Part shown: positions 26,001-35,574 of the stretch, piece by piece
How positions within the stretch are numbered: the stretch's first letter is position 1
How the letters are laid out: the number at the start of each line of letters is the position of its first letter
DNA from: Cardiocondyla obscurior
Taxonomy: Eukaryota; Arthropoda; Insecta; Hymenoptera; Formicidae
Reading direction: 5' to 3'
Assembly (NCBI RefSeq): GCF_019399895.1
Contig: NC_091883.1
Span: 3,080,377-3,144,376, forward strand
DNA length: 64,000 bases
Notes under the pieces: model-generated
The model's input: the letters and a program-made list of their open reading frames with translations, nothing else
The model's database searches: none
Told to the model about the DNA's origin: nothing
Position numbers and translations under genes: made by a program

Positions 26001-29000
26001 AGCGTGCCGGATACTCGATTGCTCCCGTACCTCGAAAATCTCGGCGTCTCTTCCGTTTGGTCGCATTGCACCTCTTCGTCCGTCGTATCTGGCAATTTTC
26101 GTAATCTAATTACTTCTTTTTGACAAACGACGTTGTTCTCCGCCCGCCTGTTTCTCACGTAGGACGAGGAGGCTGGAGACGTTGGCGAAGTGCCCCTCGT
26201 CACCACCGTCAGCGTCACGGATTCATCGTCCGGATGTTTATCGTTAGTCTGATTCTCTTCCAGCCGGCTTGCGATATTTGATAATTCGTGGTGGCAATCT
26301 TTGTCAGGCTTCACGAGTCTTGATTCTTCCTCCGTTTCTTTCTGATTGCCTGGCTTGCTATTTAAATTTTGAAATCTTCCTCCCGCGGATGGATAGCTTA
26401 TGGCCGTCGATACTCGTTCGTTGCCACTTCGCGACGAAAGGTATCGCGAGCTAGCTGTCGAGCTGAATCTCGTCGAGATCGTAGCCGAGCTCGATTCGGA
26501 CGTGCCTAAAAAGTGCGCTTTCGTTAAACATTAATTATCCATTTTGTACGACGCTCGAAATATTAAAAATAATAATAATTGAGACTTTTGTTTTTAGACT
26601 TTTTTTTTTGCATTTAAAATTTATATTCAAAAAGTCGTGAATATAATGAAAAGAATTTTTTTCTCGATCGTTATAATAATCGCACTTACTAGGCGAGGCA
26701 GCCGAACGACTGTAAGCCGGCGTTCTCGAATAACTCCTGAAGGAACTCGTTTTCCCGACGCTGACTTCCGGGCTGGGCTCGCGCGACGTTTTCCCGGAAT
26801 TCGGACGTAGGCCTCTGTAGGAAACAGGCGGATGGTCCTTCTTCTCGATTTTACCATCGCTCCCGTACCCTCGGACGAAACTCGATCCGGGATATGTGCT
26901 GGACCCGTACCTCGATATTCCTTCGGGCTCTCTGCTCTTTTCCCGCGACACCGGCCGGTTATATCTGTCCAACACGGAAGACGGCCTCTCGGATGTTTTG
27001 CCAGCTGAGAACGAGTACTTCTCAAGGAGGGACGACCTGCTATCAGATAGCGGACTTTTCACCCTCACGTCTTCGGACGATGATCTCCCGGAATGCAGTC
27101 GGCTTTTATCGATGTCCTTAACGCCTGCGGTTATAATTTCATCAGAACTGTTACTTTCCTTCGAGAGATAACGCTGCGCAAATATATTATAGAAATTTCT
27201 CCCGGCGTGTATATAATATAAATTTCTTTCTTTCTTTTTTTTTTTTTTTTTTTGGCGTTTAGATATTTATGTTATTCGACTTACATGAATATTTGAATGA
27301 CGGTTTCTCCTCGAATTTATCTTTTTTAAGAAAAGCGCTTCCAAAACCAGCAAGCGCCCGTTCCTTGGCAACGGCTCGGGCAGAACTCGATCCGACTCCG
27401 GAATAACTGCTTCTGCAACTTGGCAGGTTACTTCCACTGGAAGCATTTCTGCCGAATGTGCTGGTAATGCCAACGCCGGTTCTGCTTCTATATGCTCCAG
27501 TATCACTCTGGAATCGCAAAAGAAAAATACGAATAATAAAAGAGAGAGAGCGAGAGTTGGCTCTTTGATTATTTAATTATATAAATAATATTATAGTTCG
27601 TACAAAACTGCGATCAAATTACAATTAATTCGTATGGCTAATGCATTATCTTAAATATAAAATGCTATCGATTTTAAATTTCCTGATAAAATTTTATTTA
27701 AATAATTTATGCGGTATTAATTTAATCATCACTGCGTAACGAGTTCGATAAATTGGTTAAACTAAACATATATTATTGAGCTCCCGCGATGCATTATTGA
27801 TAATTGCGTTGGCAAAATTTATCACTTCTTGTATTCGCAGTAACGAGAACGGGTTGGACGTAAAAGCCAATAAGACATTCGCAAGAAATAAGGGCTGTGG
27901 GTGTTCCAGGATATTAAAGATAATGAGGATAATACGGATAATGCGTAGTTTGCATTACCGAGCATCTGATGAATGTCTTCATCCAGAATTTTATGTCCGC
28001 TCGAGAAAAAGTCCACTTTAATATAACGTTACTCGCGAAGCATTTAATATCTTAATGCAAACACAAATTAAATATTAATAAATTCTTTAACCAATAATCT
28101 TTAGTTATTAAATATCGTATTTCGCTTAAAGCGGAGTAAAATTAGAACGCGAAAAGAAATTAAGAGGTTCGTTAGTTATTTCCCTCCCCCAAGTTTCGAG
28201 TAAACTATTATATATTAATAAACGTTACTTGAGATTGTAATTAATGTTATAAAAAAATCGTATAATTAATATAAATTTGGCAAAATGCCCTTAATCTCAA
28301 AATAAATAGATCGACCTGGCAGAGAGTAATAACCTTTGCGTTTCTTAGTTATATAACGAGTGATGCAAATAAAAATCTTTATTTCTTTAAGAGAAAATTG
28401 CGCGACTGTCGCAGGTCTTTTCTTCTCGTGACTTAGCACGTTGCTGTTCCAAGTGCCGGGCACTTGTTAAAAAAAAAAAAAAAAAAGAAAATAATATATA
28501 TATTCTATCTCACGAAAGACTAAACGTTTTATTCGCGATGATGCGGTACATTCTCGATGACACTGATGAGGATGTGGGCGACCGATGCATCGTGATACTA
28601 GCTTAAGGGGAGGCCGGATAATTGAAGAGTGTCAGCCTGATTTAACCTCCGGCGACTCGGTGCATTATTATAATTTATGACGCACGACCAGCTGTCACGA
28701 GCTCGATAGAACGAAAGCGTAGCTTAATTGTATTCTTAACTAGTATTCTTAAATACAAGCCGAAGTGCTGGTCCCTTCGGGACCACCCGCTATAAATAAC
28801 ACGAGAATCACTTGGTACTATCATGACCTAATTAAAGACGAGCCACATGAATTCACAGTGCTCAATAGCGCGAAACTTATATAATTTGTTAAATGGCCGT
28901 CTTTATGAAAAAGTATATTTAATTAATTTTATTTTTAGAATTTTACTTTTGATAGAAGAAAAAGAAAATTAAATAACACGAGATGGTGTCCGTAATTAAT

Positions 29001-29609
29001 TTGTTATTTCGCAATTGTCTCGTGAATTATTACCGGAGAGAATTGACTTTGTTATACGGAAACGTGTAGTTATCATTAATTATTGTACGCGGCAGCAAAT
29101 TAGGTTACCGTTCACGATGGCGGTTAGGTCTGTTATTTTACAATTCGCACATTGGGCACACGCCAAGATTTTTGGCACGTCACGGTGTGAATCGAGGAAG
29201 CTTTTACAGGGAATCTCGCCACACGTGCAAACACGTGATGCTTTTAGAAACGACATTTAAAAAGTAAACTCTACATGTCGTCGGCTATTTTTTTTTTGGT
29301 GAAAAGATCGTTGACTGAGCTAGCACTTAGATCTTTCTAAAATCTTAGCGGCAATAAAAAAAAGTTGTCCGATTTCCGAGTCGATTAAAAAAAATAAAAA
29401 AAGAAAAAATTCTCTCGCGGATGGAGTACAGATTGGAAAATGCCAGGGGTACCGGGGTCTTGACGGGAAAACTGGACGGCTCGCTGTGTAATTGGAAAAC
29501 TTTTGGTACCGCGTAAACTGCCGGAAGTTTTGCGGCTGAAACTCTTCGATCCGGTCTCAAAGACGGTAAACTTCCCGATGGTGTTGCGAGCCGATAAATC
29601 GCTCATCAT
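16808..29609 (-). CDS. Fhos: FHOD/Fhos-type formin, long isoform, N-terminal part (3' end off the window)
   Basis: Formins of the FHOD group nucleate and bundle actin; insect Fhos acts in muscle sarcomere growth (family knowledge). Exons on the minus strand, 5' to 3', as high-low plus coordinates: 29609-29430 (tentative), 27507-27285, about 27173 or 27124-26690, 26505-25263, 24948-23663, 23563-22989, 22681-22459, 22185-22086, 22008-21972, 17026-16808. From 26690 onward every junction has GT-AG ends and compatible phase (1, 2, 1, 0, 1, 2, 0), which strongly supports a single transcript. The product here is about 1,500 residues, mostly Ser/Arg/Gly/Lys-rich and presumably disordered, with four WW motifs. 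The last exon opens the FHOD GTPase-binding/FH3 region. FH1, FH2 and the rest of FH3 must lie left of position 1. The frame of the two most 5' exons is unresolved: exon 27507-27285 is open in two frames. The FHOD call rests on the last exon; the link to the upstream exons rests on phase and an uninterrupted reading frame. Confidence 0.72.
17027..21971. other. Fhos intron (long isoform)
   Basis: AT-rich intron with poly-T runs, a purine-rich GA/GGA tract (18935-19135) and the CpG-rich block at 20.4-20.97 kb described separately. An open frame at 19788-20057 on the plus strand follows a CTTTCAG acceptor-like site but resembles no family I know and has no clear donor. Confidence 0.5.
20600..20960 (-). 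promoter_or_regulatory. CpG-rich block with minus-strand splice donors: possible internal Fhos promoter/5' exon
   Basis: This sharply GC-rich block sits in the AT-rich intron between Fhos exons 21972 and 17026. On the minus strand it contains two good donors, CTCGAG|GTAAGG (20839-20834) and CTGAAAG|GTGAGT (20625-20620), plus an initiator-like TCAGT (20865-20861). Vertebrate and insect FHOD genes make shorter isoforms starting near the GTPase-binding domain, and the ATG at 16981 would suit one. The start site and any 5' UTR exon are inference. Confidence 0.3.
21972..22008 (-). CDS. Fhos: Fhos micro-exon (12 codons plus one base)
   Basis: A 37-nt exon reading DNKRIQPDGYIP, flanked by CTGCAG| and |GTGAGT. 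It enters in phase 2 (CG+G completes Arg with the preceding exon) and leaves in phase 0. Too short to stand alone; accepted because both junction phases fit the neighbouring exons and the sites are strong. Confidence 0.65.
22086..22185 (-). CDS. Fhos: Fhos exon, acidic Ser-rich segment
   Basis: A 100-nt exon with acceptor TTAATTACAG| and donor CG|GTATGT. It reads (D)TSEDSSECEEIDATQVII then HDSTPKTPVIQRRN. It enters in phase 1 and leaves in phase 2. The acidic/Ser cluster and the TPKTP segment look like possible phosphorylation targets (inference). Confidence 0.65.
22459..22681 (-). CDS. Fhos: Fhos exon, Pro-rich segment
   Basis: A 223-nt exon with acceptor CTTTCGCAG| and donor GAGG|GTGAGG. 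It starts IENPPDPPDNYGGRKSPYDN and contains LPPRKRPSTLPLF. The reading frame would stay open to a TAA at 22366-22364, so an isoform ending here by read-through is possible. Phase 1 at the donor fits the next exon (G+AC gives Asp). Confidence 0.65.
22989..23563 (-). CDS. Fhos: Fhos exon carrying three WW repeats
   Basis: A 575-nt exon (acceptor TTGTCAG|, donor GAAGGG|GTAAAT) in phase 2 to 0. It holds three copies of the repeat: around 23553-23499 (GSEEHAWWLDD), 23402-23316 (SGERAWWMSDD...NVPEGIEVIP) and 23240-23158 (SGEKAWWMDSSSNVPDGVVKIP). It ends with a Pro-rich run (FPPPPSEP). I know no catalytic domain with this motif; the spacing suggests short linear binding motifs set in a disordered tail (inference). 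Confidence 0.68.
23663..24948 (-). CDS. Fhos: Fhos large exon, Ser-rich, with first WW repeat
   Basis: A 1,286-nt exon (acceptor CTATTAAAAG|, donor GACG|GTAAGA) in phase 2 to 1. It encodes about 428 residues rich in Ser, Lys, Arg, Pro and Asp, with an acidic run (SSSSEDDDDRADKLDS), a basic run (KRRRKR, a possible nuclear-localisation-like patch), a Pro cluster (PPRPPPSSPR) and, near its 3' end (23812-23728), the first repeat, SSGEKPWWLDPNSDNIPEGI. Confidence 0.68.
25263..26505 (-). CDS. Fhos: Fhos large exon, Ser/Arg-rich disordered segment
   Basis: A 1,243-nt exon with acceptor CTTTTTAG| and donor TCGAG|GTACGT; phase 1 in, phase 2 out. It encodes about 413 residues of low-complexity Ser/Arg/Asn/Glu-rich sequence with local Tyr/Ser/Gly-rich stretches (SSVYSSRGYSNTGSSNR) and a Cys cluster (GGERCCCGARK). 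No folded domain is recognisable. The long open frame on one strand, with compatible splice phases on both sides, argues strongly for coding. Confidence 0.65.
26690..27173 (-). CDS. Fhos: Fhos exon, Tyr/Ser/Arg-rich; 5' boundary uncertain
   Basis: The donor is CCTA|GTAAGT (phase 1), which leads correctly into exon 26505-25263. The 5' edge is either TGCGCAG| at 27173 (phase 0; reads RYLSKESNSSDEIITAG...) or ATAACCGCAG| at 27124 (phase 1). Content: RSSLLEKYSFSAGKTSE and RYGSSTYPGSSFVRGYGSDG, compositionally like the neighbouring exons. Confidence 0.55.
27285..27507 (-). CDS. Fhos: Fhos upstream exon, frame unresolved
   Basis: A strong donor, TTCAT|GTAAGT, and acceptor GCGATTCCAG| frame a segment open in two frames. 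The first (S/G/R-rich: SDTGAYRSRTGVGITSTFG...) resembles the rest of the protein but leaves in phase 1, so it needs the 27124 acceptor of the next exon. The second (VILEHIEAEPALALPAHSAE...) enters after the next AG (exon start 27505), leaves in phase 0 and fits the 27173 acceptor. Composition favours the first frame, phase economy the second. Confidence 0.45.
29430..29609 (-). CDS. Fhos: Possible first coding exon of long Fhos
   Basis: ATG ATG at 29609-29604 opens a Ser/Thr/Arg-rich segment (MMSDLSARNTIGKFTVFETG...) like the rest of the extension. A short 5' leader containing CGCAGTGTCG (initiator-like) lies about 40-50 bp upstream on the same strand. The only phase-0 donor is a weak CAATCT|GTACTC at 29429, and a phase-1 alternative (CCCG|GTACCC) is also weak, so the 3' edge is doubtful. 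Confidence 0.35.
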
Positions 29610-31594
29610 TACGTTCTAGCTGGATTGCGCGTCGTCGACACTGCGAGGTATCGATCGCTCGTCTTGTTTTAATGTTTCACAAGATCTATGACGTTCGAGT
29701 GCAATTCCGGGAAGCAATAACATGTTATCGTGTATCAATATGTATTACGCTGAATATATCGCTTTCCTTTCTGCGAACACGCTTATTGATCTGACCCTAA
29801 TAATTGGACGTGAAATAATCGCACTGATATATAATATAAAACGTACTTTATTTTTAATAAAAATATATATAAAAGCGTCAAGGAACACATGAACGTAACG
29901 GTGGTCGGCGACAGTTCAGTTAAGTAATAAACATAAGATCTGAAAAGCGATTGCTGTTTGCGATCCCGGTGCGCAAGTGGAGCCGGCTGCAATTGCCGCG
30001 ATGTCTCGCAAATTGAATCTAACACCGACGAATAGATCATAAATTTTTCCAGCCACACGCAGACGAGCTGGCCCCGGCTCGATCAAAACGAACTTATCAT
30101 TCCCGCATAGGTGAAATGCATAATTCTTTATATCCCCCTGTCACCGTATATTTACATAGAGCCGCGGCGAATCGCTTTCATAAAACGATATCTCGTTATT
30201 GAAGCGAAAGAGGAAAAGTATCCTAGATAAGATAGAAAAGCTTTGCTCGGCGAGTTCGTATTATCACTCGCTGTTCCCTATTCCCTTATCTCGTTCCGAA
30301 GCGAAAGAATTTTCGTGCTGCAGTTTTCCCCGTTTGCTGTTTCGGTATTTGTTCCGAACGTTTTCTTTGTCGCTCCGCAGGCCTAACGGGGTCGTTGAAT
30401 ATTTCGAGGCGCGTCTTATCGATTTAGCTCGGCGACGCCATGCATGCGAGTCAACCTGCACCGGGGTGAAATTGGGTTCAATTCCGGCAATTGATCCACG
30501 AGATCAGCTGTGTTTGCCAGCAACCTTGTTGCCCGACGCGACGCGCCGCGCTAACAAGGTGACGACGTCAAAACAGCGTTGCGTCGTCGTGATAGTTCTG
30601 ATCCGGCGCGATTCTGAAATATCAATTTTCGTTGGTAATTCGAGGATACGGACAAACACGTCCGCAGTTTCGATCAAGCCAGCCGGCTTCGATAAAACAT
30701 CTCTTGGTATTAATACGAGAGAAAGAAAAGAACTAACGCTTCGCGAGCCTTGCTTTCAAATTTTCTCCTCCACCGCAAATAACCACATTTTATTATAATT
30801 TTCCGCGGCAAATTCCCTCGTCATTCCCCGCGCTTTTTATCGCGAAGATTGAATCATTTTATACATTCGCGCGCGCGCCCGCGTTGAGCGATAAATGGCG
30901 TGGCAATTTTCTGCTTTAACGTCGCCCGTAATGAATCGACGTGTCTACGTGTCTGCGAGATACGAATGTAATATTCAAAACTCGGTCTTCCCTCCGCGAT
31001 CTCCGATATCGCGCAAAGTCTGCGTCGGGATAAACACGTGCATGGCAGTTTTGGCACTGCCGTTTACTACTGCGGCTTATGATTAATTCAATGGCACGCC
31101 TCAACCAGTTTCCCTGGTGCGCTCCGGTCTTTTCTAATGTGCATATCCGACAGTTCCGTACTGTTTCGAAATTCAGAACTCGAAGTCCATCTACTTCCGT
31201 CGTCGCTCTGGTCGGGGTGGCGAGGGGGAAGGGAAAAAAAAAAAAGGGCAAAACCGCGTCTACGGCGACGTTTAAATATAGCCGCGAGTTCTCAGTTATA
31301 ACCATCCGGGCTCTCACTTCGCAGCATCCGCGCGCATATTCCTTCTTGCTGCGTTTTATCAACGACATGCAAGAAGTTGCGAAAGCTCTCTGGTGTCTTT
31401 ACAAGAAACTGTTTTAAGGAAAGTGGAGGAGAGGAAAAAAAAAAAGAAAGAACAACAAAGCTTTCAAGGCTGTTTGTAAAGTCCATTTTAATTTATAATT
31501 TTTTCACTTGCCACGCCGTCTAATTTATAATTCAAAGTATAAATAGACAATTTCAACATTTTGCGGAACGAAAAAAAGAATTTGTTACCTTTAT

Positions 31595-31636
31595 TACGGT
31601 TTCAATAAAATAATTTTAATACGGTTTCAATAAAAT
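31595..31636 (+). repeat. Short tandem duplication, 25-bp period
   Basis: TACGGTTTCAATAAAAT occurs at 31595-31611 and again at 31620-31636. Confidence 0.85.
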
Positions 31637-34600
31637 ATCTTTAAATGGTTTTCTAAACGGTTTTAAAAAAATCTGAAGTGTCTCTTCGCGTGTAAATATA
31701 TTTCAGATTCTAAAGCAATTGTTTGACTTTCTATTGCACAGGCGATATTATTTTTAAGTGTCTCGTAACAAAACGTCATGAAAACTAAATCCGGTGCGTG
31801 GCGAGAATTCATCTCTCTCTACATTTTTTTTTCCTTCTCTCTTTTTTTTTTGAGAGGCTTCAAGTTGCGTAGCAATAAATATCGAGCTCTATTGCGACGC
31901 AAAGGCAAAAGGAGCACAAAGCGGATATAAAAGAAAGAGGAATGGTACGCTCGATTAAAAGCATTCACGCCATCGTTTGCAGCCGCTATTGCTCCGCCAG
32001 GAATATTCAAAGAAGCCGTTAAATCCCTTTCTCCGGTTCCGTCTAGGCGGACTGTTCTGCCCTGCATCTTCGTTCGACCATTTAAATACATTCGTTCGCG
32101 TTTCAATCCGCGCACCCCGGTCAACTTATTAAGCTCGGTATATTATTAATAACAAGTTAATATAATCCTAAACTTACACATTCTTTTCGCTTATCGCATA
32201 GTCCCTCGCGTTAGGTAATCAAAAGAGATATCAAGTTGATCTACAGTATTCGTTTCCGAAATAAAAAAAAAGAAAAAACCCTTCGCAAAAGTAATTCGAG
32301 CCTGACAGGAATTGTCTACGACAAATTTCCCGTCTCGCGTGATACATCGGCGTGCACCTCCAACCGTCCTACCGAGCTTCAGTCACCTGAAAGAACTCGA
32401 GAAGCGGGCGACCCCGCGGCCCAAGAGTATATGCTCTCGCATCCAGGTCGCGTACGAAATCCTTATTGGCCGACGACGACGGCAAACCTCGTGAAGGCTC
32501 GAGGGATCTCTCTCAGGAGCTTTCAGGAGGTAACTGTGCCTACGCTCAACGTGTCCCGTATCAAACTCCGGCGCGAGTACCTCGGCGAAGACAAATCTTT
32601 CTCTCTCTCTCTCTCTCGCCTCCCGCGCAGCTCCCTCGGTTTGGTGAACCTCGCGTGCCGCTCCGAAATTTGACGCGATACCGTCACGTCGCCTCCAGCG
32701 GTGTCGATCGCGTATACGGGAAGAAAGCTCCGCGCACGAACCGCGTGCACGCATGGACGGGTGTGTGCGGGGCAGACGTCGTCTGGGAAAGACCCGGCTA
32801 ATTTTGCTAGCCGGGGACGAATCGCGGTGCACGAAAATGCTTCTGGGAGGCGTGCAAGCCGGGACGGTCGTACTCGGACGTCGCCGACGATCATCTCGAC
32901 CTCCTTCGATAAACGATCGGGCCACGTATCTCGGACCCCGTCCTCCGCGTTTTCGGGCGTGAGCCACGATCGGATCTTTCTCGCCCGCGGCATCTGCAGT
33001 CTGACACGAGTCGGACTATATCTACTGAAGGTGTAGGATTTTTTTTTTAATTTTTTTTTTCTCTGTTTTTTTAAAGCGATAGAGCTTTTACTGCAGAAGA
33101 AATATTGTGACTTTGCACGCGCTAACAATCACGTCACATTACTTACACGCAGGGATATATTTATTTATTTTAAAAATGACGTTTTATTACTTGGCTTCAA
33201 CAAAAGCCGAAAACAATTCAGTTATATTAAACGTATCTAGGAACCCGAGTATCGCTCGTGTTTCTGTTTAGCTGCCGTTTTGCAGAAATTTCATTTCCTA
33301 CGCGCTAAATTCTCCACGGTGCGGCAAAGTCAAGCAAGCACAATTCTAACGAAACATTCGTGATAAAGGAACGAATTTAATTACAAGCTCGCGAGATCTA
33401 CGATGCTCACGGTGGAAAAGCATTACGGCATCGCGCAGACCTCCGGTTGTAATTTCGAACCTGAGAGTGAAAAATTCAACACGCGAAAATGTAAATCAGT
33501 TCGCGTAACGACCGTCATAATAAAGAAATACTTTTACGAGCCGGCGATAATTCAAACGCGAATGCGCGAGAGAGCTGTGCCGCTTCCTCACAATGCGGCG
33601 GCCTAAACAAGTTATATCGTTGTTTAACGCGCGAGCAGATCCGCGTCGTCGCTATTTGGAAAGCTTTTCGACTTAGCGGTACTTCGCAAACACCCGGTTT
33701 GGTCTGCGGGTAGAATAAGCGGGCGTGCGACCTGGACCTTTGGACGATAAAGTTAATGGACTTCATTTACATTGCATAATTGCGACGAAAGCGGAGCCAG
33801 CACTCAAATTATACGCGGGGACCAACGACCAGAACCAACGGCGAAGGTGCCCTTTGAATATTCGGCATGCTTAAAATACTCATTTACACTGTGCGCGACT
33901 GTTAAGCACGGATTCGCGACATTGAAAGTTAATTGGCTATAGGTATAATTTGCAAATGTATTTGTCACGCGTTAACCCGCCGTAGAATTTTTATTTCAAT
34001 AGCCCCGGCCGGTTGCGATTGCTCGATATTAATACTCAGCGTTCGCGTGAATTTTTATTTAAAATATATTAACGTAAAATAATGGAGTAAAAAATATATA
34101 TTCATATATATGTGTTATAAAAGAAAAAAAAAAGGGAATTGAGATTAGCTTCCATGTCTCAGATGACAGAAAGGTTAATTTGTATACGTTCTCATGCAAA
34201 TGTAACTACGTATATGTTTCGCCCGATATCTTCGCGTAACGCTATTCGCCTGAAAGCATCGAAGTGATCAAGCGTCCGGTAAGATTCGCATGAATCATCG
34301 GGGAAAAAGATACTGATCTCGATCGAATGGAAATGTTTATTTCGACGAGCGGCGTCATCGGTCCATGCCAATATAGAAATCCGCTCATATTTTTCGCATG
34401 GCCAGCTACCAATAAAGATATCCGCGGCGGAAAGACCGCGTAGTAGCTTTCAGCACGTCCGCGTAGATCCGCGCTGCCAACAAATCCGCGACACGAGTGA
34501 ACGAACTGATCGCCTCGAATCGACGGGAATTGAAACCTCGGCGGAACGAGCGTCTCGCAAAAAAAAAGGATCCTCGCTATCGTTACTTCAATTATTTCGT

Positions 34601-35265
34601 AGTTATTTTCCCGTCGTTATTTCCTCGCCGCTAAGTAGACACTTCGGGACGCTAAGTCAAGCCGGTTCCACCGCGAAATCAGTAACACGAAGGACTTACG
34701 TAGCTCCTGTACGACGTCATGATCCCGTGTCCGTCCCTTCAGAGGAGGAAAACAGGTCCTCGGAAGTGTTTCCTGCAGCCGGCCTCGCCAACCACCATCG
34801 AATGCAGGAATATCCGTACCGCTTTTGCACTGATTCACTGGTACCGATCGCCCGCTCGCGATAGAACGACGAAGGAAAAATTAAAAAAAAAAAAAAATAC
34901 CGTGATATCAAGGCCACCAGGGTATAGAGCCAACCGATTGTTTCGAAGAGACGGTTCTCCGCGACCTCGTGGAAGAGAAAAGCGGCGAGCGCTGCGGAGG
35001 CGCTTCGTTTCGAACGAAGCTCGGACCCTGAAGAGCCGGCGACCCGCAAGGCACGCTGCGGTCCCTCTTGTTCCTCCTTCTCTCTCGCTCTCATTCTCGT
35101 TCTTTTCTTACTCCGAGCTCTTTGCGTCTCGTCTTCTTCCTTCTTCTCGATTTCCCTTCTGCCCGGCTCCGCGAAGTTAGCTCCTTGTCACGCTCGCGGC
35201 GCTCACTCGAGCCCTATTTTAAGAATAGCTTTGTACTTTCTCTGTCTCGCTCTCTATTCGTTTCT

Positions 35266-35288
35266 ACTTCTTCTTCTTCTTCTTCTTC
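35266..35288. repeat. (TTC)n microsatellite
   Basis: About seven to eight TTC units inside a wider pyrimidine-rich block (35060-35300). Confidence 0.85.
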
Positions 35289-35471
35289 TGCTGCGCCGGC
35301 TGCGAGGAAGACGCGTCTCCTCTCGAGGGAATAGGGACAAATCCCGTATGTGCAAATGCGTGCATATCCGCTTGAACGAAAAGAGAAAAAAAAGGGGGGG
35401 AGCGATGAAATCGATAGCTCAATAAGACATCGAACAGAACAGAATATTAATCGTAATTTTTTTTGTTTCAG

Positions 35472-35574
35472 ATAATATTCTACAATTGAAGGAAGGATCA
35501 ACCCGCAAACATCCTGAAAGGAGGAGGAGGAGGCTCAGGAAGGATGGTTTCTTCTAGTAAAAAAAAAAAAAAAA
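35472..35574 (+). other. Isolated exon-like segment
   Basis: Bounded by TTTTTGTTTCAG| and AAAAAA|GTAAGC (or TTCTA|GTAAAA at 35557). It contains CTGAAAGGAGGAGGAGGAGGC, similar to the exon at 6200-6273 of the putative non-coding RNA. No open frame of note. It may be a non-coding exon of a plus-strand transcript. Confidence 0.25.

Noticed and set aside
32236..33128. Several frames above 100 codons on both strands.
   Set aside because: They overlap each other on opposite strands in a CpG-rich block and are Arg/Ser-rich. Better read as a possible promoter region than as a gene.
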